64,000 nt of DNA from assembly GCF_902167145.1 (NCBI RefSeq), contig NC_050101.1:128184990-128248989 (forward strand), in the 5' to 3' direction. The notes under the pieces are model-generated. The model was not told where the DNA came from. It was given only the letters and a program-made list of their open reading frames with translations, and searched no databases. This DNA is from Zea mays. Taxonomy: Eukaryota > Streptophyta > Magnoliopsida > Poales > Poaceae. Within the stretch, counting starts at the first letter, position 1, and the number at the start of each line of letters is the position of its first letter. This document shows positions 10,614-21,774 of this stretch, one piece after another. A program made the translations under genes and the position numbers.

Positions 10614-11193
10614 TTTCCTCTTGTTTGAGTATCTGGACTTTTTCGTCGATAACAGAATTGTCTGTGCGAGCGAGAGTTGCTTTTTACGGAAGGCGATGAG
10701 TGAGGTATCCGTATCCCGGAGGCGTAGGAATCCCTCGGCTCGGTCGGCCCTGCCGCTTACGCGTACTCTTGCCCGTCCATAGGGTTCTGTCACCGACGCA
10801 GTCGAGAAGGCCCGAAGAATCGCTTCGGCAGAGGAGCTTTCGAGCGTGAAGACTTGTTCGGTCCACAGAATCACTTATCCGAACGCGAGTTACTTATCGC
10901 AGAAGGTGACAAGTGAGGTATCCGTATCCCGAAGGCGTAGGAGTCCCTCGGCTCGGTCAGCCTTGGCTGCTTACGTGTACTCCATCGTTTTCAGGATCCA
11001 CTTTCGAAGTAGTCGAAAAGCACAAAAGACATTCTGGCAGAAAGGATCTTTTTTCGAGGAAAATTTCGACGCAGAGGGGGTTCCCCCCTTTTAGCCCCCG
11101 AGGGAGGGTCGGGCTTTGCCGAGGCAAGGCTGACCCTTCCTTGATGACTAAACTTTGCGTGAGAACGAGGTATACGAACAACTTGAAAGCATC
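10614..11193 (-). other. Huck-like 3' internal non-coding region, proximal part
   Basis: No gene. It directly follows integrase. It holds two copies (10697-10755 and 10912-10970) of the roughly 60-bp repeat seen at 485-550, with the core AGTGAGGTATCCGTATCCC. GC-rich, with short unsupported frames only. Confidence 0.6.
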
Positions 11194-12579
11194 TTAAGGG
11201 TAGAAGCGACGTAGCTGTTGGATGTTCCAAGCGTTGCTGTAGACCTCGCCTTGACTGTTGGCCAGTTTGTACGTTCCGGGCTTCAGAACTTTGGCGATGA
11301 CGAACGACCCTTCCCAAGGAGGCGTGAGCTTGTGCCGCCCTTGGGCGTCTTGTCGTAGCCGAAGCACCAGGTCACCCACCTGGAGGTCTCGGGACCGGAC
11401 CCCTCGGACGTGGTAGCGTCGCAGGGACTGTTGGTACCGCGCCGAGTGTAGTAAGGCCATGTCCCGAGCCTCTTCCAGCTGGTCCAGCGAGTCTTCTCGA
11501 TTAGCTTGGTTGCTTTGGTCAGCGTAGGCCCTCGTCCTCGGGGAACCGTATTCTAAGTCTGTGGGCAAGATGGCCTCGGCCCCATAGACTAGAAAGAACG
11601 GCGTGAAGCCCGTGGCTTGGCTCGGCGTTGTCCTCAGACTCCAGACCACCGAGGGGAGTTCCTTCATCCATCGCTTGTCGAACTTGTTGAGGTCGTTGTA
11701 GATCCGAGGCTTGAGCCCTTGTAGAATCATGCCGTTGGCACGCTCTACTTGCCCATTCGTCATGGGGTGAGCCACGGCGGCCCAGTCCACCCGGATGTGG
11801 TGATCCTCGCAGAAGTCCAGGAACTTTCTGCCGGTGAACTGGGTGCCGTTGTCGGTGATGATGGAGTTCGGGACCCCAAAGCGATGGATGATGTTGGTGA
11901 AGAACGCCACCGCCTGTTCGGACCTGATGCTGTTTAGGGGTCGGACCTCGATCCACTTGGAGAATTTGTCGACGGCGACCAACAGGTGCGTGTAGCCCCC
12001 GGGTGCCTTCTGCAAGGGGCTGACGAGGTCCAGACCCCACACAGCAAAAGGCCAGGTGATGGGTATCGTCTACAGGGCCTGAGCGGGCAGGTGGGTCTGC
12101 CTTGCGTAGAACTGACACCCTTCGCAGGTGCGGACAATTCTAGTGGCATCGGCCACCACCGTCGGCCAGTAGAAACCTTGTCGGAAGGCGTTTCCAACAA
12201 CGGCAACAAGGGCTCAAGGTGCTGCGTGATGGCCGCAAGCCCCCGAGTGTATCTCTTGTAGGAGCTCCTGGCCTTCGGCGATGGAAATGCATCGCTGGAG
12301 GATGCCTGAGGGGCTGCGGTGGTAGAGTTCCTTCCCGTCCCCCCAGCAAGACAAACAACTTGGCGCGCCGCGCCAACCGCCGAGCTTCGGCTCGGTCGAG
12401 GGGTAGCTCTCCTCGGTGGAGATATTGCAGGTACGGGGTCTGCCAGTTTCGATTAGGCGTGACCCCGATTCGCTCCTCCTCGATGCGTAGTGCCTCACCC
12501 TCGGGGGCCGAGGGTGCCTCGGGCCGAACCGAGGGTGCCTCAGGCTAGGCCGAGGGTGCCTCGGGCTGAGCCGAGGGTG
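11194..12579 (-). pseudogene. pol: Huck-like pol, 3' part: zinc finger and integrase
   Basis: One reading frame from about 12500 to 11194 encodes the linker, the HHCC finger and the integrase core. The longest open piece (12042-11194) has WGLDLVSP, the second catalytic Asp in IITDNGTQF and the Glu in GQVERANG, then the C-terminal PWEG...LRRFYP end. The frame is cut by TGA at 12214-12216 and TAG at 12070-12072; comparison with the usual family sequence implies CGA and CAG originally. The hAT element is inserted just upstream, in a short tandem repeat (GCCGAGGGTGCCTCGG-type) encoding an Ala/Pro/Glu-rich linker. Non-functional. Confidence 0.85.
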
Positions 12580-12587
12580 CCTCGGAC

Positions 12588-12720
12588 CAAGGTTTTAAAG
12601 TCGGCTAGTCGACTCTAGTCGCCTAAGCACCGATAAGGTGACTAATCGCGATTAGTCGTCGATTAGCTCGATTAGTCGATCCTAGTCGACTCCCTAGTCG
12701 TCCTATAGTCGTCCATCTAT
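12588..12720. repeat. hAT left terminal and subterminal repeats
   Basis: Terminal inverted repeat followed by a cluster of short direct and inverted words GACTAATCGCGATTAGTCG and CTAGTCGAC. Such clusters are transposase binding sites in other hAT elements. A short (TA)n tract follows at 12727-12748. Confidence 0.75.
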
Positions 12721-13105
12721 AACAGGACTATATATATATATATATATACACAATATTACAATGAAACTGTAGAATGAATGAATGATCATGTTTTCACTAA
12801 AAGGTAAGGATCACTTAGACACTTACCTTGGATTGGAGTATACAACAGCACACTGCCACATTGATTTCAACTCCAGGATTACACTTCTGGTATGCCTACA
12901 ACAGGAGGCCAAGAGCATATGTATATATACATAAAGCTATAAATATTAGTAGGACAGCAGGACAACAAGATTGCAGGATTAAATGCAGGTCAACTGATAA
13001 GATTAAAATAAGATGGACTGCTAGATTGTTGTGTAGGACAGCAGGACACTAGATTAAAACAAACAAATGCAAGATAGTAGGAGTGCAGGACACTAGATTA
13101 AACTG

Positions 13106-15875
13106 CTAATCAAGCATTTCATCAGCTAGTTCAAAGAGGCCTTCTTCAGTTGGATCTTCAGTGGATGCAACAACAAGTTCTTCTCCTTGTTCTTGCATTT
13201 CTTCATCAGAATCAGATTCACCAAACTGTGGAGGACGAGCAATACGCTTCCTTGTTCTAGTGTATGTTCTGTTAACAGCCCCAGCAGCAGCTCTAGGGAG
13301 ATTTCTACCCCTTAGATGCTCAGTTGCACCAACAGCTTCATCAACAGCCCTCCAAAGAGAATTTTCATCGTTATTGTCCTCATCATTTTCATGAACCCAC
13401 TCATTTTCCCATTGGAACTCTTGTAGGATCAAGGGGTTGCTTTTATTTCCCTTTGAGCCCAACTCTCTAATTCTTTGAAATCTATTTGCCATCTTTCGGT
13501 TGTAGCTAACATACACCAATTTGTCCAGCCTTTTATGTTCTAAACGGTTTCTTTTTTTGGTATGAACCTACATAATGACAAAAGGAAACCTAAGCAATTT
13601 TGAGAAGACGAAATATGCAAACAAAAGGTACAAATACTAACATACATTTGCAAATGCACTCCAACTGCGCTCACAGCCTGAAGCAGAACAACAAAGGCTC
13701 ACAATTTTCTTTGCTAGACATTGGAGCTCAAATGTATTACCACCATATGATCCCCACCAGTTAACTACAGGTAATTAAAATCAAATCGTTAGTAGTGAAA
13801 GGGGAACAAAACTTACTAGAAGAGGGGATAAACTTACTAGGATTTTTTTTATCTCTATCTCTTATTGCACCAGGCTTTGAGAAAGTATCACCTTCTGACC
13901 TCTCATAGTCATCAGCTTGTTTACTTATCTTACTTTGCTCATCTTCATCAACCACCATCTTCCATAAAACATCATTAAACATTGACCTCAATCTTGCAGC
14001 ACTCCTCCTATCTTTTTCTCTCAAAGTAAAAAACTTGCTTGGGTTCAAGAACAAGGCTGCCCCATATATCTTTTGCTCCATTTGACCATCCCATCTCTTT
14101 TCATAGCAATCCAAGACCTCTCTAAGCAACTGTGGCTTCTTACTCAAAGAATTAGTGATGCTGCTCTTTGCTTTTTCCATGGCTGCCATAATCTCAGGCA
14201 TTGCTGGTGTTTCATCTCCATCTGCTATTCTTAATGCAATAAGAAGTGGTTGTGAAGCTCGAAGACAGTTTTCCAACTTTGTCCAAAATGGAACAGAAAG
14301 GATAATGCTTTCAACTAGTTCTCCTTCTCTAGTTTTCGCCAATTTGTGATTATGCCATTCATCACAAACAAACAAACTTTTAAGACCCTGCTTATTCTTT
14401 TGCATACTTGCCAATGTGAGGAATGAAGTAGCAAAACGGGTCACAGCAGGTCTCACTAGATCTCCACCAATCTTACCTCTCATCATATCAAGAATTCGGC
14501 CATGCTTGTATACAAATCTGGTCACCTTCTTTGCATGATTAATGCAAGTGTTGAATTCGTTTATCTTCCCAATATCCTCTAGCATCAAATCCAAGCAGTG
14601 GGCTGCACACGGTGTCCAAAATAAAGTTGGAATCCTTTCCATAAGGATTCTTCCCGCTGCTTTGAAATTTGCCCCATTGTCCGTAACAACTTGCACCACA
14701 TTTTCCTTGCCAACCTGATTTATGTGCTGCTCCAACAGATCTGCTAGCATGTTTGCATTTGCTACCTCGCTTGAAGCGTCCACCGAACCAAGGAAAAAGG
14801 TTCCTGCTGGACTGTTGGCAAGGAAATTGATGATATGACGGTGGTTTGTAGAGGTCCACCCATCAGACATGATTGAGCAACCATACTCCTTCCAAGATTC
14901 CTCATGTTTCTTCCTGAGTTCAGTTGTCCTTCCAACAGCCCTGTCAAGCAATTTGCCCCTGCAGTCATGGTATGTTGGTGACCTATAACCAGGACCATAC
15001 TGACCAATAGACTCAAGCATGATTTCCCAACTTCTTGAATTAATGACATTGAACGGTATCCCATTCTCAATTAAGAAGTCAGCCACATGATCATCAACAA
15101 TCTGTTTTGACTCCTTATCCTTCTTTGTGAGATGCTCAAGAGTAGTTTGAGAACACTTAGAGTTATTCCTTTCTGCAACAACTTCCTCCGGTGTCTTACA
15201 CAACATGGAACTAACTGACTTGCATTGCTTTTGGGTTTGTGGTTTAACTGGACCAGAAACCATGAAGGACTTAATAGCAGCTTGAGCTAATTTCCTCTTC
15301 ACTTGTTTTCCTGCCGTGCCAGAACTTGGTACTTCTCTTGCATCATCATCTTCTTGTCCCTCTCCCTCTTCTACATTCTCCCATTCATCCTCTAATAACA
15401 AGTTCTTATTCCTTGCATTCTTCTTCAAGTAGCCTGCCATCTCCTTCCTAACCAATTCAGGCGCTCTTGGGCACTTCCCTACATCACCAAACCCTCCAGC
15501 AAGATGTTGCTTGAACCTTTTGATTCCTGCTGGTACAACTTTTTGGCAAAATATACACTGAACCATCTCCTTCTTTCCAATATCTGGCCAAAATCCATAA
15601 TTCCACCCTGGGTCTGAAGATCGAGCCTTTCTCTTAGTATCCTTAGCCATCTCAGCCAATACTGCGGGTAGTGCAGCAATAGCTTTATCTTTTATGGTAG
15701 AACCAGCAGCTGCTGCGACATCAGACGAAGCTGAAGCAACTGATTCACGTGTGGCAGCATGATCTGTGGCTGCGCCATCACCCTGAGGCTGGGACAACCT
15801 AGATCCTGGAAAGATGACTTCTACATTATTACGTTGGCTCCCATCCTCATCTACAGCAAGCAAAGAGCAACTCAA
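13106..15875 (-). CDS. hAT transposase, three exons, 872 aa
   Basis: Exon 1 is 15875-13838, exon 2 13764-13646, exon 3 13567-13106. Introns 13837-13765 and 13645-13568 are GT-AG, and the three exons sum to 873 in-frame codons including the stop. A BED zinc finger lies near residues 100-165 (CIFC ... H ... C spacing). A DUF659-type core carries MSDGWTS and the following VTDNGANF and PCAAHCLDL motifs. The hAT C-terminal dimerisation region spans the exon 2/3 junction (INWWGSYG, CSASGCERSWS, KKRNRLEHKRLDKLVYV). The C-terminus is acidic. The product would bind the element's ends and cut and paste it. No stop interrupts the joined frame, so this copy may be active. Exon joins are inferred from splice signals and protein continuity. 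Confidence 0.88.
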
Positions 15876-15954
15876 GAAGTGCTCATCTGTGTTTCCAGCA
15901 AAAGAACAAAAGACTAGAGGAGGGAGGGATTACCAGAAGTGCTCATCTCTGTTC

Positions 15955-16265
15955 CAGCAAAAGAACAACAGAGCAGGAGGGAGGGCGTCCAGCAAGCAGA
16001 GGAGGGCGTCCAGCAAGCAGCAGCAGCAAACAGAGGAGGGCGTCCAGCAAGCAGCAGCGTCCAGCAAGCAGCAGCAGCAAACAGAGGAGGGCGTCCAGCA
16101 AGCAGCAGCAGCAAAAGAGGAGGGCGGCGCTCAGAGCAGCAGCAAGGGGAGGGCGGCGGCGCTCAGAGCAGCAGCAAGGGGAGGGCGGCGGCGCTCACAG
16201 CAGCAACAACCAGAAGAGGGCGGCTGCGCTCACAGCAGCAGCAACCAGAAGAGGGCGGCGGGTAA
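15955..16265. repeat. GC-rich tandem repeat in the 5' region of the hAT transposase gene
   Basis: Imperfect tandem repeats of GAGGAGGGCGTCCAGCAAGCAG and CAGCAGCAGCAAA words, then GGGGAGGGCGGCGGCGCTC units. They lie upstream of the transposase ATG, probably in its 5' UTR or promoter. The overlapping plus-strand frames rich in Gln, Ala and Gly are repeat artefacts. Confidence 0.7.
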
Positions 16266-16339
16266 AAGAGCTAGGGTAAAATATTGGCGCTCAGTTAAAG
16301 CTCCCCTGGTGGGCCGGCCCAAATAGAAAAAGTAGACTA

Positions 16340-16529
16340 GAGCCCAAAACAGAGATCCTAGTCGACCGACATCCTAATCGGACGACTAATCGCCGACTAA
16401 TCGCGATTAGTCGGACGACTAGGTTTCTAGTTGCCCTAGTCGCGTCGGTGTGCCTAATCGACCTCGCAGCAGCGATAAGCCCGACTAATCGCGACTAATC
16501 GCGATTAGTCGGACGACTTTAAAACCATG
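16340..16529. repeat. hAT right terminal and subterminal repeats
   Basis: Several GATTAGTCGGACGACT and CGACTAATCGCGA copies ending in the terminal inverted repeat. They mirror the array at 12588-12720. Confidence 0.75.
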
Positions 16530-16537
16530 CCTCGGAC

Positions 16538-19500
16538 TGAGCCGAGGGTGCTTCTGGCTCGGCCGAGGCCTCCTCGGGCTCGGGCGTGTCGTCAGTCTTG
16601 ACGAAGGGTTGATGCAGGTCTCGGGAGAAGACGTCCGGGGGAACCGTTGTTCGCCCCGAGGCTATTTTAGCCAGCTCGTCCGCAGTCTCGTTGTAGCGTC
16701 GGGCGATGTGGTTGAGCTCGAGCCCGTAGAACTTGTCTTCCAAGCGCCGAACCTCATCGCAGTAGGCTTCCATCTTCGGGTCGCGGCAGTGGGAGTTCTT
16801 CATGACTTGGTCGATGACGAGTTGCGAGTCACCGCGAGCGTCGAGGCGTCGGACCCCTAGTTCGATGGCGATGCACAACCCGTTGACCAGAGCCTCGTAC
16901 TCAGCCACATTGTTGGACGCCGGGAAGTGGAGGCGAAGCACGTAGCGTAGGTGCTTCTCGAGGGGCGAGATGAAGAGCAGGCCTGCGCCTGCTCCTGTCT
17001 TCATTAGCGACCCGTCGAAGAACATGGTCCAGAGTTCTGGTTGGATCGGAACTGTTGGGAGCTGGGTGTCGACCCATTTAGCCACGAAGTCCGCCGAGAC
17101 CTGGGACTTGATGGCCTTCCGAGGGGCGAACGAGATCGTTTCGCCCATAATTTCCACCGCCCACTTTGCAATTCTACCCGAGGCCTCTCGGCACTGGATG
17201 ATCTCCCCCAGGGGGAAGGATGACACCACAGTTACCGGATGAGACTCGAAGTAGTGTCGCAACTTCCGCCGCGTCAGGATCACCGCGTATAGCAGCTTCT
17301 GAATTTGTGGGTAGCGGGTCTTGGTCTCGGACAGTACCTCGCTGATGAAGTAGACTGGCCTCTGGACGGGCAATGCATGCCCCTCTTCTCGTCTCTCAAC
17401 CACAATCGCAGCGCTAACCACCTGAGTGCTTGCGGCGATGTAGATCAAGAGGGCTTCTCCGGCAGCGGGAGGCACCAAGATGGGCGCGTTCGTGAGGAGC
17501 GCCTTAAGGTTCCCGAGGGCTTCCTTGGCCTCAAGGGTCCAAGTGAAGCACTCCGCCTTCCTTAAGAGGCGGTACAGAGGCAGGCCTCTTTCGCCGAGGC
17601 ACGAGATGAAGCGGCTCAGGGCCGTAAGGCATCCCATGACTCTCTATACGCCTTTCAAGTCCTTGATGGGCCCCATGCTGGTGACGATCGCAATCTTCTC
17701 TGGGTTGGCCTCGATGCCCCGCTCGGAGACGATGAACCCCAAGAGCATGCCTCGGGGAACCCCGAAGACGCACTTCTCGGGATTGAGCTTCACGCCTTTC
17801 GCCTTGAGACATCAGAATGTCACTTCAAGGTCGGAAAGGAGATCGGAGGCTTTCCTCGTCTTGACTACGATGTCATCGATGTAGGCCTCGACCGTCTGGC
17901 TAATGTGTTGGCCGAACACATGGTTCATGCACCGTTGGTACGTTGCACCCGCATTCCTCAAGCCGAACGGCATGGTGACATAGCAGTACATGCCGAAAGG
18001 TGTGATGAAAGAAGTCGCGAGCTGGTCGGACTCTTTCATCCTGATTTGGTGATACCCTGAGTAAGCATCGAGGAAAGACAGGGTTTCGCACCCAGCAGTG
18101 GAGTCTACAATTTGGTCGATGCGAGGCAGAGGGTAGGGAACCTTTGGACAAGCTTTGTTTAGACCAGTGTAGTCTACACACATCCGCCATTTCCCTCCTT
18201 TCTTTCTCACAAGCACAGGGTTGGCAAGCCATTCGGGATGGAATACCTCTTTGATGAACCCTGCCGCCATTAGCTTGTGGATCTCCTCGCCTATGGCTCT
18301 GCGTTTTTCTTCGTCGAATCGGCGCAGAGGCTGCTTCACGGGTCGGGCTCCAGCTCGGATATCCAGCGAGTGCTCGGCGACATCCCTCGGTATGCCGGGC
18401 ATGTCCGAGGGACTCCACGCGAAAACGTCGGCGTTCGCGCGGAGAAAGTCGACGAGCACTGCTTCCTATTTGGGATCGAGCTTGGAGCCGATCCGGATCT
18501 GCTTGGAGGAGTCGCTGCTGGGGTCGAGGGGGACGGACTTAACCGTCTCCGCTGGCTCGAAGTTGCCGGCGTGGCGCTTCACGTCTGGCACCTCCTTAGA
18601 GAGGCTCTCCAGGTCGGCGATGAGGGCCTCGGACTCGGCGAGGGCCTCGGCGTACTCCGCGCACTCGACGTCGCATTCGAACACGTGTCGGTACGTGGGG
18701 CCGACGGTGATGACCCCGTTGGGGCCCGGCATCTTGAGCTTGAGGTAGGCGTAGTTGGGGATGGCCATGAACTTCGCGTAGCATGGCCTCCCCAGTACTG
18801 CGTGGTAGGTTCCTCAGAACCCGACCACCTCGAACGTGAGGGTCTCCCTTCGGAAGTTGGAGGGCGTCCCAAAGCAGACGGGAAGATCGAGTTGTCCGAG
18901 GGGCTGGACGCGCTTCCCGGGGATGATCCCATGGAAAGGCGCAGCGCCTGCCCGGACCGAGGACAGATCAACACGCAGGAGCCCAAGGGTCTCGGCGTAG
19001 ATGATGTTGAGGCTGCTGCCTCCGTCCATGAGGATCTTGGTGAGCCTGACGTCGCCGATGACGGGGTCGACAACGAGCGGGTATTTCCCCGGGCTCAGCA
19101 CGCGGTCGGGGTGGTCGGCTTGGTCGAAGGTGATGGGCTTGTCGGACCAGTCTAGGTAGACTGGCGCCGCCACCTTTACCGAACAGACCTCCCGACGCTC
19201 TTGCTTGCGGTGCCGAGCCGAGGCGTTCGCTGCTTGCCCACCGTAGATCATGAAGCAGTCTTGGACCTCGGGGAACTCTCCTACCTGGTGATCTTCCTTC
19301 TTATCGTCGTCGCAAGCCCTGCCACCCTCTGTGGGTGGCCCGGCCCTGTGAAAGTGGCGCCGAAGCATAGCACACTCCTCAAGGGTGTGCTTAACGGGCC
19401 CCTGATGATAGGGGCACGACTCCTTGAGCATCTTGTCGAAGAGGTTGGCACCTCCGGGGGGGTTTCCGAGGGTTCTTGTACTCGGCGGCGGCGACAAGGT

Positions 19501-20383
19501 CCGTGTCGGCGGCGTCACGTTTCGCTTGCGACTTCTTCTTGCCTTTCTTCTTGGCGCCACGCTGAGTTGACGCCTCGGGGGCATCCTCCGGTGGGCGGCC
19601 CTGGGGCTGCTTGTCCTTCTGGAAGATAGCCTCAACCGCCTCCTGGCCAGAGGCAAACTTGGTGGCGATGTCCATCAGCTCGCTCGCCCTGGTGGGGGTC
19701 TTGCGACCCAGCTTGCTCACCAGGTCGCGGCAAGTGGTGCCGGCGAGGAACGCGCCGATGACATTTGAATCGGTGATGTTGGGCAGCTCGGTGCGCTGCT
19801 TCGAGAATCACCGGATGTAGTCCCGGAGAGACTCTCCCGGCTGCTGTCGGCAGCTTCGAAGGTCCCAGGAGTTTCCAGGGCGCACATACGTGCCCTGGAA
19901 ATTGCCGGCGAAGGCTTGGACCAGGTCGTCCCAGTTGGATATTTGCCCCGGAGGCAGGTGCTCCAACCAGGCGCGAGCGGTATCGGAGAGGAACAGGGGG
20001 AGGTTGCGGATGATGAGGTTGTCATCGTCCGTTCCTCCCAGCTGGCAGGCCAGCCGGTAGTCCGTGAGCCACAGTTCCAGTCTCGTCTCCCCCGAGTACT
20101 TTGTGATAGTAGTCGGGGTTTGGAACCGGGTCGGGAACGGCGCCCGTCGTATGGCGCGGCTGAAAGCCTGCGGACCGGGTGGTTCGGGCGAGGGACTCTG
20201 ATCCTCCCCGCTGTCGTAGCGTCCCCCACGCCTTTGGTGGTAGCCTCGGCGCACCCTCTCGTCGAGGTGGCCCCGACGGTTGCGGTGATGGTGCTCGTTG
20301 CCGAGGCGACCCGGGGCCGCAGGCGCTGTGTTGCACGTGCGCCCGGTGTGGACCGAGGCTTCCCGCATGAATCGGGAAGTCAC
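16538..20383 (-). pseudogene. gag-pol: Huck-like gag-pol: gag core, protease, RT, RNase H
   Basis: Gag core is 20383-about 19450 (retrotransposon gag fold, e.g. DNLIIRNLPLFLSDTARAWL), then a Lys-rich stretch and zinc-knuckle-like CPYH...H...EEC. After a frame change near a run of seven G at about 19455-19465, one frame continues through protease (MDGGSSLNIIYAE), RT (FLDAYSGYHQI, YIDDIVV) and two RNase H-like regions up to 16538. In-frame stops are at 19808 (TGA), 18814 (TGA), 18466 (TAG), 17812 (TGA) and 17644 (TAG). Sequence continues past each stop in the same frame with good domain matches. The stops lie where the family has Arg or Gln, implying CGA and CAG. Catalytic motifs survive but the polyprotein cannot be made. 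Confidence 0.88.
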
Positions 20384-21678
20384 GGCACGATGTTCCGAGG
20401 GGTACCCCTGCCTTCGAGAGGCGGAGCTTTCGGCCCGTCGGACCGCGGCGTCCTCCAGGAGATTCTTGAGCTCTCCCTGGATTCGCTGCCCTCGGTGGTT
20501 GATGGCTCCGGCATCACGCGGAGGAGCATTGCCGCTGCAGCCAGGTTTTGGCCGACTCCACTGGAAGCGGGTGGCGGCCTCATCCTGACATCATCGGCGA
20601 TGCGGTGCTGGAAGCCCTGGGGTAGATGACGCACTTCCCCGGCCGGAGGTTGGCCCACCCATTCCTGCCCGACGTCCCGGCGGATCGGCTCAAGTGTTCC
20701 TGCTCCCTCGTCGAGCCTGACCTGCACCCCGCGGATTTGCTCGAGCTGTGGGTCACGACCCCCCGCCGGAACGGAGACCACAGCTAGCTCCCGTAGGATG
20801 TCAACGCGAGGCACAGGCCTAGGGAGATCACCGTTCTCCGGCATACCAAGATGGTTGCCTTCGGAGGGACCCCCTAGATCGACGTGGAAACATTCACGAC
20901 TTGGGCCGCAGTCCTCATCGCCGAGGCTGCGGCTACCGTCGAAACAGTCGGAAATTCAGTAGTCACACGCGGTCATAAAGTCCCGCATGGCACTGGGGTT
21001 ACCAAGTCCGGAGAAATCCCAACAGGAGTCGGGCTTGTCATCTTCCTCGGACCCCGTGGGCCCGTAGGTCGAGACGTCCGTCAGTCGGTCCCAGGGTGAC
21101 CGCATACGATACCCTAGAGGGTTTGGACTCGCCTCTACGAGAGCGTCCACCAAAGCGAAGTCGCTTGGCGGGTCGAGGCTGAATCCAAAAGGCGTGAGAT
21201 GGGAATTGGTTGGTACCTCTTGGTCGACGGGCGGTGACGAAGTCACGTCAGGGACTGACTGCACCGTCGTCTCAGGTACGAGGGTGACGCCCAGCAAGCC
21301 TTTCGCGAGCGTGCTGGCGTCGTCCGCTTGCTTGAGGTCGGCGTGTTGCAGGGAGATGGCGCTCGTCCTCGTCTCAGACGCGAGGTCGATGCCCGACGTG
21401 CCCACCGTTGGGGCGTCGGCACCGTCGACTCGCTCGACAGCCGACGAGGTGCCGCCTCCTGCTTGGCCTTGGTTGCCCCGCCTCCTCCTCCGTCGGCGGG
21501 GGAGGGGACGGGGTGAGCTCGAATGTTGTTCTTCCACCACGCGGGGAAGACGTCGTCGATTTCGCCGCCGGCGGGCGGGCTGTCGGCCGCCATTGTCGTT
21601 GTCGCACGGCGGGGGAAGGAGTATAATGTCGTAGCTGCCGTCGAGGGACATGAACTCAAGACTCCCGAAACGGAGCAC
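20380..21678 (-). pseudogene. gag: Huck-like gag N-terminal region
   Basis: Frame from ATG 21678 shortly after the primer site: a Pro/Arg-rich N-terminus, an acidic middle and then a second open piece (20844-20380) after a stop near 20953. It is out of frame with the gag core at 20383. The region is typical of the long N-terminal gag extension of this element type, but I recognise no defined domain. Broken by at least one stop and one frameshift. Confidence 0.6.
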
Positions 21679-21756
21679 CGTCCCGGGCTAGAAAGGTTGC
21701 TGGAGACTACCCATCTGGAGCTTGACGGGAAGCTGTTCGTCAACACGCAGCAGGCC

Positions 21757-21774
21757 CCTACCTGGCGCGCCAAC
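21757..21774 (-). promoter_or_regulatory. Primer binding site of the Huck-like element
   Basis: TTGGCGCGCCAGGTAGGG on the minus strand lies one base inside the LTR end. The TGG start pairs with a tRNA CCA terminus. Confidence 0.8.

Larger units (their letters stand above)
12588..16529 (-). mobile_element. hAT DNA transposon, apparently autonomous
   Basis: 3942 bp, bounded by imperfect terminal inverted repeats CAAGGTTTTAAAGTCG (left) and CATGGTTTTAAAGTCG (right, inverted), and flanked by the exact 8-bp duplication CCTCGGAC (12580-12587 and 16530-16537). An 8-bp duplication and these ends are typical of the hAT superfamily. The duplication matches the interrupted Huck repeat, so the original site can be read. 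It encodes one transposase on the minus strand. Confidence 0.93.

Noticed and set aside
15814..16326. Gln/Ala-rich ORF of 170 codons
   Set aside because: A tandem-repeat artefact opposite the hAT transposase gene.
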